21,270 bases of DNA, from NCBI GenBank assembly GCA_904501755.1, contig CAJGBV010000023.1, positions 1-21,270 of the forward strand, written 5' to 3'. Made by a program: the position numbers and the translations under genes. This stretch comes from Clostridiaceae bacterium. Its GTDB lineage: Bacteria > Bacillota > Clostridia > Oscillospirales > Acutalibacteraceae. Below, piece by piece: positions 6,780 to 13,652 of the stretch. Position 1 is the first letter of the stretch. Each line of letters opens with the position of its first letter. The notes under the pieces are model-generated. The model had not been told where the DNA came from and searched no databases. It saw only the letters and a list, made by a program, of their open reading frames with translations.

Positions 6780-7451
6780 TTATAATATTCTTTGAAAACC
6801 ATTTCTTGAAGGGAGTATATCCATATCGTGAGAATAAAAAATTTCGTACTCCTCTTTTTTGTATTCATTAAGAAACTTTCTGCTTTTTTCTATATTTTCG
6901 CTGCTGCCTGTTGGCCTATTCCAAAGGATACACTCCTTAACGTAGCACTCATCCCCCGCTATAACGAACCTTTTTTCCTCATAAACAAATTCAACCACAC
7001 TTGAACCTACTGTGTGACCTCCTATGCAAACAACCTTAATTCTATCAGTAACGTTTACAAAGTCTTCAAAGGTTACTATACGCTGAGTATCAAGGAAGCA
7101 TTTTTTTGCTCTTTCATACTCATTTTTCTGTATATACACAGTTGCGTTTTTGAATTCTCCTACTAAAGCAATATGGTCATAATGGGAATGGGTTATAATA
7201 AGGTCTGTTATATCCTCTGCAGATACCCCATAATCCAAAAGAAGTTCCAATGGTTTAATAAATCTGCTGAGGAAAAAACCTCCCAACTCATTACAGCCAG
7301 TATCCACAAGGATTTTTCTATCCCCTATTTCAAATAAAAACAAAAACATAGAAATAGGCCAAACTCGTCCCTTGTTTCCGTCTACAAAAACGCTGCTTTC
7401 ATCTATGGTAGATTCCGCATATTTTAAAGCGGTCAGTTTAAAGTCTTTCAT
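6780..7451 (-). CDS. Metallo-beta-lactamase-fold hydrolase, lactonase-like
   Basis: The protein (223 residues from ATG 7451) is a metallo-beta-lactamase-fold hydrolase with THSHYDH at residues 87-93, GGHTVGSS giving a further histidine, the bridging aspartate in AGDECYV and a late histidine in YSHDMD. This layout and size resemble the N-acyl homoserine lactonase/AttM branch, but the family hydrolyses many substrates and none can be assigned. The longer reading frame opens with a TTG at 7496 that is itself part of the -35 box, so it cannot be the start. The ATG at 7451 has GGTGA before it. It is a single-gene unit, divergent from the short-chain dehydrogenase and convergent with the ABC exporter. 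Confidence 0.85.
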   Translation of the reverse strand: MKDFKLTALKYAESTIDESSVFVDGNKGRVWPISMFLFLFEIGDRKILVDTGCNELGGFFLSRFIKPLELLLDYGVSAEDITDLIITHSHYDHIALVGEFKNATVYIQKNEYERAKKCFLDTQRIVTFEDFVNVTDRIKVVCIGGHTVGSSVVEFVYEEKRFVIAGDECYVKECILWNRPTGSSENIEKSRKFLNEYKKEEYEIFYSHDMDILPSRNGFQRIL

Positions 7452-7466
7452 ATAATCACCATTTAT

Positions 7467-7496
7467 ATTATATATGTATAATCGTTTTAATGTCAA
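7467..7496 (-). promoter_or_regulatory. Promoter of the lactonase-like gene
   Basis: On the minus strand TTGACA (7491-7496) and TATAAT (7467-7472) are 18 bp apart. The predicted start near 7460 leaves a leader of only about 10 nt that still contains the GGTGA ribosome binding site. Confidence 0.75.
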
Positions 7497-7500
7497 CTCA

Positions 7501-7528
7501 TTGATATATGTAAAAAATGTGATATAAT
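7501..7528 (+). promoter_or_regulatory. Promoter of the short-chain dehydrogenase gene
   Basis: TTGATA (7501-7506), a 16-bp spacer and TATAAT (7523-7528) lie 35 bp upstream of the start codon. The -35 boxes of this promoter and the divergent lactonase-like promoter are only 4 bp apart, so the two may compete for polymerase. Confidence 0.75.
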
Positions 7529-7563
7529 GTTTTTAAAAAGAAAATAAAGTAAAGGTGAACATT

Positions 7564-8325
7564 ATGATTACTGCTATAATCACAGGCGCTTCCTCCGGTC
7601 TTGGCAAAGAATTTGCTAAGGCTATAAAGGAAAAATATCCCGAAATAGAATCCTTTTGGCTGATATCCAGAAGAAGAGAACGCTTAGAGGCTCTTGCAAA
7701 AGAACTAAGTGAGGAAAAATGCTTTATGCTTTCTCTCGACCTTACGGACACTGCCTCTTTAAAAGAATATTCACAACTTTTAAGTGACAGTGCACCTGAT
7801 GTAAAATATCTTATTAACAATGCAGGATTTGGCAAACTTGAATACTTTGAAAACATCAGCGCAGATGACTGTGTTAATCAGGTAACTCTGAACTGTTGCG
7901 CTCTTACATATTTAACAAGAGCTACTCTTCCATATATGAAGGAAAACAGCGAGATTATAAACATTTCCTCCATAGCTTCTTTTACCCCTAATTACCGTAT
8001 GGCTGTTTACAGTTCAACAAAGGCTTATGTGACAAGTCTTAGCCGTGCTTTAAGAGAAGAGCTTAAGTCAAAACGCATAAATGTCCTTGCTGTATGTCCC
8101 GGTCCTATGGACACAGAATTTTTACCTGTAGCAAATATCGAAAAGGGTACTTCAAAAATGTTTGATACCCTACCAAGAACCAATCCCAAAGCCGTTGCTG
8201 TAAACGCTCTTAAATACTCAGCCAAAAAGAAAGCTGTTTATACACCTCACATTCTCTTTAAATTTTACCGCATACTTGCAAAAATACTTCCGGCAAGTAT
8301 CGTTATGAAGTTTGCTAAAACTTAA
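7564..8325 (+). CDS. Short-chain dehydrogenase/reductase (SDR)
   Basis: This 253-residue protein is a classical short-chain dehydrogenase/reductase with a Rossmann fold for NAD(P)H. It shows TGASSGLG at residues 7-14 (cofactor loop), LINNAG, catalytic Ser136 in ISSIAS, and Tyr149/Lys153 in YSSTKAYV, followed by CPGPMDTEF. The paired arginines after the second strand (SRRRERLE) suggest NADP preference. Substrate is not readable. I choose the ATG at 7564, with AAAGGTGA just before it; a GTG at 7555 overlaps that ribosome binding site. A terminator-like hairpin follows directly before sigK, so the two genes are probably separate or attenuated units. Confidence 0.92.
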   Translation: MITAIITGASSGLGKEFAKAIKEKYPEIESFWLISRRRERLEALAKELSEEKCFMLSLDLTDTASLKEYSQLLSDSAPDVKYLINNAGFGKLEYFENISADDCVNQVTLNCCALTYLTRATLPYMKENSEIINISSIASFTPNYRMAVYSSTKAYVTSLSRALREELKSKRINVLAVCPGPMDTEFLPVANIEKGTSKMFDTLPRTNPKAVAVNALKYSAKKKAVYTPHILFKFYRILAKILPASIVMKFAKT

Positions 8326-8341
8326 AATACCGCGGACAAAC

Positions 8342-8390
8342 AAAATCCCCTGTTCCTATACATATATATTAAGGAACAGGGGGATTTTTT
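8342..8390 (+). terminator. Terminator-like hairpin that also contains the sigK ribosome binding site
   Basis: AAAATCCCCTGTTCC (8342-8356) pairs with GGAACAGGGGGATTTT (8373-8388), with one bulged G, and runs into a six-T tract ending at 8390. The sigK ATG is at 8391. The only ribosome-binding-like sequence for sigK, AGGGGGA, is in the 3' arm. The structure would terminate the SDR transcript or, when read through, hide the sigK ribosome binding site. Confidence 0.8.
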
Positions 8391-9068
8391 ATGTTTATAG
8401 AGTTGCTCAGCAAAATACTGTCAGTTTTTTTCTTTCTCGCACTTCACGTTACTAAAAACGGTGCCTTTCCGCCGCCGCTTTCAAAGGTCGAGGAACAGGA
8501 ATTACTCAAAAAAACAAAGGAAGGCGATATTAATGCCCGAAACAAGCTGGTTGAACACAATTTAAGACTTGTAGCACACATAACCAAAAAGTATACGGGA
8601 AACACCGACAATGATGACCTTATTTCCATAGGTACAATTGGACTAATAAAAGGAATTTCCACCTTTGACAGCGATAAGGGAAACCGCCTTGCTACATACG
8701 CCGCAAGATGTATTGAAAATGAAATACTTATGCACTTCAGAGCAGGCAAAAAAACCGCTCAGGATGTATCCTTTAACGACCCGATTGACACAGATAAAGA
8801 CGGCAATATGCTAACCCTCTCAGATATAATATCAGACGACAGCGACATTGCGGAGGAAATTGATACAAAGTTAAAGCTTGAAAAGCTTAAAAAAATTCTT
8901 CCCATAGCACTGGATGACAGAGAAAAGGAAATCATCGCCCTTCGTTATGGACTTTGGGGAAGGGATGAGCTAACCCAACAGGAAATAGCCAAAAAAATGG
9001 GCATTTCCCGTTCCTACGTATCCCGTATTGAAAAAGCTGCACTAAAGAAATTAAGACCATACTTTTAA
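8391..9068 (+). CDS. sigK: RNA polymerase sporulation sigma factor SigK (pro-form)
   Basis: SigK directs late mother-cell transcription during endospore formation. The 225-residue product has EHNLRLVAHI and the DDLISIGTIGLIKGI core of region 2, ATYAARCIENEILMHFRA, DVSFNDPI, and the region 4 helix-turn-helix in ELTQQEIAKKMGISRSYVSR. It matches Bacillus SigK almost end to end, including KNGAFPPPLS and a hydrophobic N-terminus of about 18-20 residues that corresponds to the membrane-bound pro-sequence removed by SpoIVFB. The gene is continuous, with no skin-like insertion. It begins directly after a hairpin whose 3' arm contains the ribosome binding site. SigE, a related sigma factor, lacks this pro-sequence pattern. 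Confidence 0.95.
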   Translation: MFIELLSKILSVFFFLALHVTKNGAFPPPLSKVEEQELLKKTKEGDINARNKLVEHNLRLVAHITKKYTGNTDNDDLISIGTIGLIKGISTFDSDKGNRLATYAARCIENEILMHFRAGKKTAQDVSFNDPIDTDKDGNMLTLSDIISDDSDIAEEIDTKLKLEKLKKILPIALDDREKEIIALRYGLWGRDELTQQEIAKKMGISRSYVSRIEKAALKKLRPYF

Positions 9069-9237
9069 TTTTGGAGCGTTCAAATAGGGATTAATCGGTT
9101 TGGGAATAAAAATTTGACAACCAAAAAGGCACGGTAACGCTGACGCGTACCGTGCCTTTTTAACACATTAGACCGCAAAAATTTACTTTTTAGGCGTTTT
9201 ATCCCTATCTGAACACTCAGAGGTATGGTCTTAATTT
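9048..9237. repeat. 190-bp quasi-palindrome copying the 3' end of sigK in inverted orientation
   Basis: AAATTAAGACCATAC (9048-9062), the last codons of sigK, recurs inverted as GTATGGTCTTAATTT (9223-9237), ending in the aminopeptidase stop codon. Further in, GTTCAAATAGGGAT (9078-9091) matches inverted ATCCCTATCTGAAC (9201-9214) with one mismatch. Weaker symmetry continues to a perfect 14-bp hairpin at the centre (9123-9161). All arms share a centre near 9142-9146. It is therefore one large, partly decayed inverted repeat spanning the convergent intergenic region. Confidence 0.75.
9123..9161. terminator. Bidirectional terminator between sigK and the M18 aminopeptidase
   Basis: AAAAAGGCACGGTA (9123-9136) and TACCGTGCCTTTTT (9148-9161) form a perfect 14-bp stem with an 11-nt loop. 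A and T runs on the two sides allow it to stop transcription of both converging genes. Confidence 0.92.
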
Positions 9238-10634
9238 TATTTGCAGAATTCATACATTGCTCTATAGCACATATAAACATCATATTTAGAGGTTGTTTCA
9301 ATAGGTGCGTGCATTGAAAGTACCGGAACACCAAGGTCAATAACATCAACACCAAGGTTGGCAATATACATAGCCACAGTTCCGCCACCGCCTGCATCTA
9401 CCTTACCGAGCTCACCGCTTTGCCAAGAAATATTTGCACCATCAAGCATATTTCTCACATAAGCAACGTATTCAGCATTAGCATCACTTGTACCTGATTT
9501 TCCTCTTGCACCTGTATATTTGGTTACACACACACCTCTGTTAATATGACAGGCGTTATTTCTTTCCATTACATCCTGAAATGTCGGGTCGGTTGCAGCA
9601 TTAACATCAGCAGAAAGACATTTTGAATTTCTAAGAGCAACACTAACCTCTACACCCTGCATTCTTGCTAAATCTCCCACAACATATTTAAGGAAAGCAG
9701 AATTAAGTCCTGTATTACCATCAGAACCGATCTCTTCCTTATCAGCAAGAATAGCGATTGCTGTTTTTTCGGGAGTCTTTACATCAATAATAGCACGAAG
9801 TGCAGGATATGCACAAACCCTGTCATCCTGTCCGTATGCACCAATCATAGAACGGTCAAAGCCAATATCGCAAGCCTTTGCCGCAGGAACGCACTCAAGC
9901 TCAGCCGATAAGAAATCATGCTCGGTGATGCCGTACTTCTCATAAAGGATGTTAAGAATGTTAAGCTTTACAAGACCGCTTTCTTTATCATCCTTAAAAG
10001 GCATACTGCCAACGAGAACATTAAGTTCCTCACCTCTTATTACTTCACCCACACTTCTCTTATACTGCTCCTGAGCAAGATGGGGTAAAAGGTCATTAAC
10101 TATAAATTTAGGCTCGTCGTCATTTTCACCTATACAAACCTTTATTACACTGCCATCCTTTTTAACAAAAACGCCATGAAGAGCCATAGGAACTGCTGTC
10201 CATTGATACTTCTTTATTCCGCCGTAATAATGAGTCTTGAAAAGAGCTAAATCAATTTCCTCATAAAGAGGATTGGGCTTTAAGTCAAGTCTTGGGGAGT
10301 CAATATGAGCTGCGGTTATATTAACACCCTTTTCAACCGTTTCCTTACCAATTACTGCAAAAGCGACAGCTTTGCCGTGATTATCAAAATAAACTCTGTC
10401 CCCTGCTTTATAGGTTTCGCCCTCAACATAAGGGACAAATCCATTTTCTTTTGCCAAGGCTATAGAAACTTCATTAGCCTCTCTTTCTGTCTTAGCATCA
10501 TCAAGAAACTTTTTATAGCCCTCGCAGAAAACAAAGGCATCATTTACTGTTTTTTCATCAGCACTCAAAAGTGCACTTTTTCTCTGCATACAAAGTTTTT
10601 CCTTAAGGAGTGCTGCTGCACTTTTTTCACTCAT
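9237..10634 (-). CDS. M18 family aminopeptidase
   Basis: This 465-residue cytoplasmic enzyme is a family M18 zinc aminopeptidase (aspartyl aminopeptidase-like), which removes N-terminal, often acidic, residues from peptides. Metal and catalytic residues are visible: His110 in AAHIDSPRLDLKP, Asp270/Asp271 in YGQDDRVCA, Glu300/Glu301 in DKEEIGSDG, Asp343 in SADVNAATDP and His442 in SMHAPIE. GGGGT near the C-terminus is also typical. Length agrees with bacterial M18 enzymes. CGGAGGAATAAGTATG gives a clear start two bases after the coaE stop, so it is the last gene of the DUF951-prfA-tsaC-coaE operon. Its stop codon lies in the outer arm of the quasi-palindrome. Confidence 0.95.
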   Translation of the reverse strand: MSEKSAAALLKEKLCMQRKSALLSADEKTVNDAFVFCEGYKKFLDDAKTEREANEVSIALAKENGFVPYVEGETYKAGDRVYFDNHGKAVAFAVIGKETVEKGVNITAAHIDSPRLDLKPNPLYEEIDLALFKTHYYGGIKKYQWTAVPMALHGVFVKKDGSVIKVCIGENDDEPKFIVNDLLPHLAQEQYKRSVGEVIRGEELNVLVGSMPFKDDKESGLVKLNILNILYEKYGITEHDFLSAELECVPAAKACDIGFDRSMIGAYGQDDRVCAYPALRAIIDVKTPEKTAIAILADKEEIGSDGNTGLNSAFLKYVVGDLARMQGVEVSVALRNSKCLSADVNAATDPTFQDVMERNNACHINRGVCVTKYTGARGKSGTSDANAEYVAYVRNMLDGANISWQSGELGKVDAGGGGTVAMYIANLGVDVIDLGVPVLSMHAPIETTSKYDVYMCYRAMYEFCK

Positions 10635-10636
10635 AC

Positions 10637-11224
10637 TTATTCCTCCGTTAATGTCTGAATTATTTGTTCACACTGCAGTAAAAACTCCTGCTGTGTTCCG
10701 TTATTATTAATGATATAGTCTGCTCTTTCTTCATAGAAGCTATCGGGCTTTCCTGCATTCATACGCACTTCTGCTTGTTCCTCGGTAAGAGAGTCCCTTT
10801 CTATAATACGCTTTTTTCGTATATCTGAGGGGGAGAGAACAGCTACCACACAGGAGCACATTTCATCTATACCGCTTTCAAAAAGAGTAGGCGCATCAAG
10901 AATAATATTATCACTTTGTGCTGTCTGTATACCTTTAAGCACCTCATCAATTATAAAAGGGAAAATAACATCTTCAAGCAACTGCTTTTTTTCCTCACTA
11001 ACAAAAGCCAACTGTGCCAAAAGCTTTCTATCAAGCCGGCCATCTTTTATAATATCCTCGCCAAAAGCATCAGACAGCTTTGAAAGACACTGACTCGCGC
11101 TTTGTGTAACCTTTCTTGAAAGCTTATCACAGTCAATACAGGTAAAGCCTTTTTGCTCTGCTACAAGAGAAAAACTGCTTTTACCCGAACCCGTAGGCCC
11201 TGTAAGTCCTATAATATTTTTCAT
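10637..11224 (-). CDS. coaE: Dephospho-CoA kinase
   Basis: CoaE phosphorylates the ribose 3'-hydroxyl of dephospho-CoA, the last step of coenzyme A synthesis. The 195-residue product opens MKNIIGLTGPTGSGKS, with the P-loop at residues 9-16, followed by FTCIDCDKLSRKVTQ, which matches the family's DxD-x(3)-R substrate motif, and has LDAPTLFESG and an RDSLTEEQAEVRM lid region typical of CoaE. Length is normal. Its ATG overlaps the tsaC stop codon by 4 nt (ATGA), so translation is probably coupled. The M18 aminopeptidase gene starts two bases after its stop. Confidence 0.95.
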   Translation of the reverse strand: MKNIIGLTGPTGSGKSSFSLVAEQKGFTCIDCDKLSRKVTQSASQCLSKLSDAFGEDIIKDGRLDRKLLAQLAFVSEEKKQLLEDVIFPFIIDEVLKGIQTAQSDNIILDAPTLFESGIDEMCSCVVAVLSPSDIRKKRIIERDSLTEEQAEVRMNAGKPDSFYEERADYIINNNGTQQEFLLQCEQIIQTLTEE

Positions 11225-12240
11225 ACGCTCACCACCCTGAAAGCACAGGCACGAATAAGTCTGTTATAAACAGCCAGTCCTACACCGTTTTTACTCGGTG
11301 CATGGACATAGGCTTTTTTTATGCCTTTTTCATCCAGCTTTCTCAGCATTTCAAAAAGTTCAAAAGCCATGGCTTTTTCATCACTTTGATTTGCAAACAC
11401 AAAGGTCTGAGCTTTTATAAGCTCCGCTTCTTCTTTAAAGCAAATAGCCGCACCGTCTTTTTTAGTATTTACAAAATCACAGTATTTTTCACTTTCGCCC
11501 TCTACAAGAAAAAGCTCACAGGAAGGTGCATAATGCTTATACTTCATACCCGGAGAAGCAACCTTTTCATCGCTATCAGGCTGACTGAGAATTGCCTTGT
11601 CAACGATAAGCTCAGGAAAAATTTCTTTTAGCATTTCTGCTGTTACAGCACCGGGACGAAGAAGCCTTGCATTATCTTCTTCAATAGCCACAACGGTTGA
11701 CTCAACACCGACACTGCATCTCTCCCCCATTATAACTGCATCTATTTTTCCGTCCAAATCCTTAATAACGTGTTCGCTTGTTACAGGACTGGGTGAGCCT
11801 GAAGCATTTGCTGAGGGAGCCGCCAAAGGAAGTGTGCATTCACTAATTACAGCTCTTGCAATCTCATCACTGGGCATACGCACTGCAACGGTACTAAGCC
11901 CCGCAGACACGCTTTTGCTGACATAATCAGAGGCTTTAAGCACCATAGTAAAGGGTCCCGGCCAAAATTTCTCAGCACATTTATAGGCACTCTCCGGAAT
12001 GTCCTTCGCAACCTTGCCAAGCATCTCCATACTGTCTATATGAACAATAAGAGGATTATCCTGCGGTCTACCCTTGGCTGTAAACACTGCCTTTATCGCA
12101 TTATCATCACAGGCATTTGCCGCTAATCCGTAAACCGTTTCGGTAGGTATGGCAACAATTCCGCCGTTTTTCAGTATTTTTGCTGCCTTTTTTATACTAT
12201 TTTCTCTGTCTTTATCAAGATAAAGTCTAAGAGTTTCCAT
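11221..12240 (-). CDS. tsaC: L-threonylcarbamoyladenylate synthase (Sua5/YwlC type)
   Basis: This enzyme makes threonylcarbamoyl-AMP from threonine, bicarbonate and ATP, the first step of the t6A modification at position 37 of ANN-decoding tRNAs. The YrdC domain (about 1-210) shows GGIVAIPTETVYGLAANA, FTAKGRPQDNPLIVHI and PSANASGSPSPVTSEHV. After the linker PGMKYKHYAP comes a C-terminal Sua5 domain, giving 339 residues, the long Sua5-type form. The ATG follows the prfA stop codon directly, with GAGGAAAA as ribosome binding site inside the prfA end. It overlaps coaE by 4 nt. The prmC methylase that often sits here is absent from this operon. Confidence 0.95.
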   Translation of the reverse strand: METLRLYLDKDRENSIKKAAKILKNGGIVAIPTETVYGLAANACDDNAIKAVFTAKGRPQDNPLIVHIDSMEMLGKVAKDIPESAYKCAEKFWPGPFTMVLKASDYVSKSVSAGLSTVAVRMPSDEIARAVISECTLPLAAPSANASGSPSPVTSEHVIKDLDGKIDAVIMGERCSVGVESTVVAIEEDNARLLRPGAVTAEMLKEIFPELIVDKAILSQPDSDEKVASPGMKYKHYAPSCELFLVEGESEKYCDFVNTKKDGAAICFKEEAELIKAQTFVFANQSDEKAMAFELFEMLRKLDEKGIKKAYVHAPSKNGVGLAVYNRLIRACAFRVVSV

Positions 12241-13317
12241 TTAACTGTTTTCCTCATTTTTCAGCATTTCAGCTCTGTAATAGGTAATAAGGGCATCTAC
12301 CACTTCATCAATATCGCCGTTCATAATCTGCTCTATTTTATAAAGTGTAAGACCTATTCTATGATCGGTAACTCTGCCCTGCGGGAAGTTATAGGTTCTT
12401 ATTCTCTCACTTCTATCCCCTGTTCCAACCTGACTCTTTCTATCAGAAGCAATAGCCTCGTCCTGTTCTCTTTGAGCCTGTTCAAAAAGACGCGCACGAA
12501 GTACCTTTAAAGCCTTATCCTTGTTTTTAAACTGACTTCTTTCATCCTGACATTCAACAACCATACCCGTAGGAAGATGGGTAACACGAATAGCCGAGGA
12601 AGTTTTATTAATATGCTGACCGCCTGCGCCGCTACTTCTGAAGGTATCAATTTTCAAATCCTTTGGGTCAAGCTCAAACTCAACCTCTTCAGCTTCAGGA
12701 AGTACCGCAACTGTTGTGGTAGAGGTGTGAATTCTTCCCTGAGTTTCGGTATCAGGCACACGCTGAACACGATGAACACCGCTTTCATACTTCATACGGG
12801 AATAAGCGCCAACCCCCTCAATAGAAAAGGAAATTTCCTTATATCCGCCAAGTTCGGTTTCGCTCTCATTAATAATTTCAATACCCCAGCGCATTTTTTC
12901 AGCATACATAGAGTACATTCTGAAAAGAGATGCGGCAAACAGGGCTGATTCCTCTCCGCCTGCACCTGCTCTTATTTCCACAATAACATTCTTGTCATCA
13001 TTGGGGTCTTTGGGTAAAAGCAGAATTTTCAGCTCATCGGCAAAGACTTTCACATTCTCAATAGCCTCTTTAAGCTCTTCCTCAACAAGCTCCTTAAAAT
13101 CCCTGTCAAGACCGCCTGCATCAAGAAGCTCTCTGGCTTCCTTTTCACTGTTTACGGCATTTTTATACTGAGTATACTTCTCAACAATAGGAGTCATCTG
13201 ACTGTATTCCTTGCTGAGCTTTGTATACTGCTCGTTATCATTAATAACTTCGGGACGGGTAAGAAGCATACCCATTTCTTCATATCTGCTTACCGCAGCT
13301 TCTAATTTTTCAAACAT
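12241..13317 (-). CDS. prfA: Peptide chain release factor 1
   Basis: RF1 reads UAA and UAG stop codons and triggers peptide release. The 358-residue protein has the anticodon-like tripeptide P-D-T at residues 188-190 (PxT of RF1, as opposed to SPF of RF2) within GVHRVQRVPDTETQGRIHTS, and the catalytic GGQ at 232-234 in SSGAGGQHINKTSSAIR. The acidic AGAGGEESALFA stretch is also typical. I choose the ATG at 13317, 8 nt after AGGAA. An in-frame TTG at 13323 overlaps the DUF951 stop and has poor spacing. It is the second gene of the operon, 2 nt after DUF951. Confidence 0.97.
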   Translation of the reverse strand: MFEKLEAAVSRYEEMGMLLTRPEVINDNEQYTKLSKEYSQMTPIVEKYTQYKNAVNSEKEARELLDAGGLDRDFKELVEEELKEAIENVKVFADELKILLLPKDPNDDKNVIVEIRAGAGGEESALFAASLFRMYSMYAEKMRWGIEIINESETELGGYKEISFSIEGVGAYSRMKYESGVHRVQRVPDTETQGRIHTSTTTVAVLPEAEEVEFELDPKDLKIDTFRSSGAGGQHINKTSSAIRVTHLPTGMVVECQDERSQFKNKDKALKVLRARLFEQAQREQDEAIASDRKSQVGTGDRSERIRTYNFPQGRVTDHRIGLTLYKIEQIMNGDIDEVVDALITYYRAEMLKNEENS

Positions 13318-13319
13318 AA

Positions 13320-13505
13320 TCAAAGTTCCTCGCGAATTATTTTCTTTATACTTTTTTCACAGGCAGCCCTTGGAAGCATAACCTCTCTGTTACACTGTGT
13401 ACATTTAATACGAAAGTCCATACCTATACGCAGAACAAGAAATTTATCACAGCCACAGGGATGTTTTTTCTTCATCTGCAAAATATCATTTACCTTTACA
13501 TCCAT
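13320..13505 (-). CDS. Small DUF951 family protein (putative zinc-binding)
   Basis: This 61-residue protein belongs to the DUF951 family of small Firmicutes proteins of unknown function. It has the family pattern MKKKHPCGC, then RIGMDFRIKCTQCNREVMLPR. Cys17, Cys19, Cys35 and Cys38 could bind zinc in a ribbon-like fold. GGAGGTTATACTTATG gives a clear start. It is the first gene of an operon with prfA, tsaC, coaE and an M18 aminopeptidase, so a role in or near translation is possible, but that is only context. Family members are often found near translation or chromosome-maintenance genes. Confidence 0.88.
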   Translation of the reverse strand: MDVKVNDILQMKKKHPCGCDKFLVLRIGMDFRIKCTQCNREVMLPRAACEKSIKKIIREEL

Positions 13506-13537
13506 AAGTATAACCTCCGTTTTTCATATTCCATACT

Positions 13538-13566
13538 ATTATACAATATTTTTCCAAATATAGCAA
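13538..13566 (-). promoter_or_regulatory. Promoter of the DUF951-prfA-tsaC-coaE-aminopeptidase operon
   Basis: On the minus strand TTGCTA (13561-13566), a 17-bp spacer and TATAAT (13538-13543) lie about 30 bp upstream of the DUF951 start. Confidence 0.75.
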
Positions 13567-13585
13567 CAACTCACTTAAATATTTA

Positions 13586-13614
13586 TTGCCTTTAATGTGA
13601 CAAAATAGTATAAT
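13586..13614 (+). promoter_or_regulatory. Promoter of the SbcD/SbcC-like operon
   Basis: TTGCCT (13586-13591), a 17-bp spacer and TATAAT (13609-13614) lie about 40 bp upstream of the nuclease start. It is divergent from the DUF951 operon promoter, with about 19 bp between the two -35 boxes. Confidence 0.75.
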
Positions 13615-13652
13615 AAATAAGTAAATATGACAAAAAAGAGGTATTTTGTTTT

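Noticed and set aside
8356..8372. SigE- or SigK-type promoter in the loop before sigK
   Set aside because: CATATATATT resembles a -10 element of these sigma factors, but no convincing -35 is at the right distance, so it is kept only as a question in the findings.
10305..10658. 117-codon plus-strand frame over the aminopeptidase start
   Set aside because: Antisense to the M18 aminopeptidase, whose catalytic motifs are all present; no promoter or ribosome binding site.
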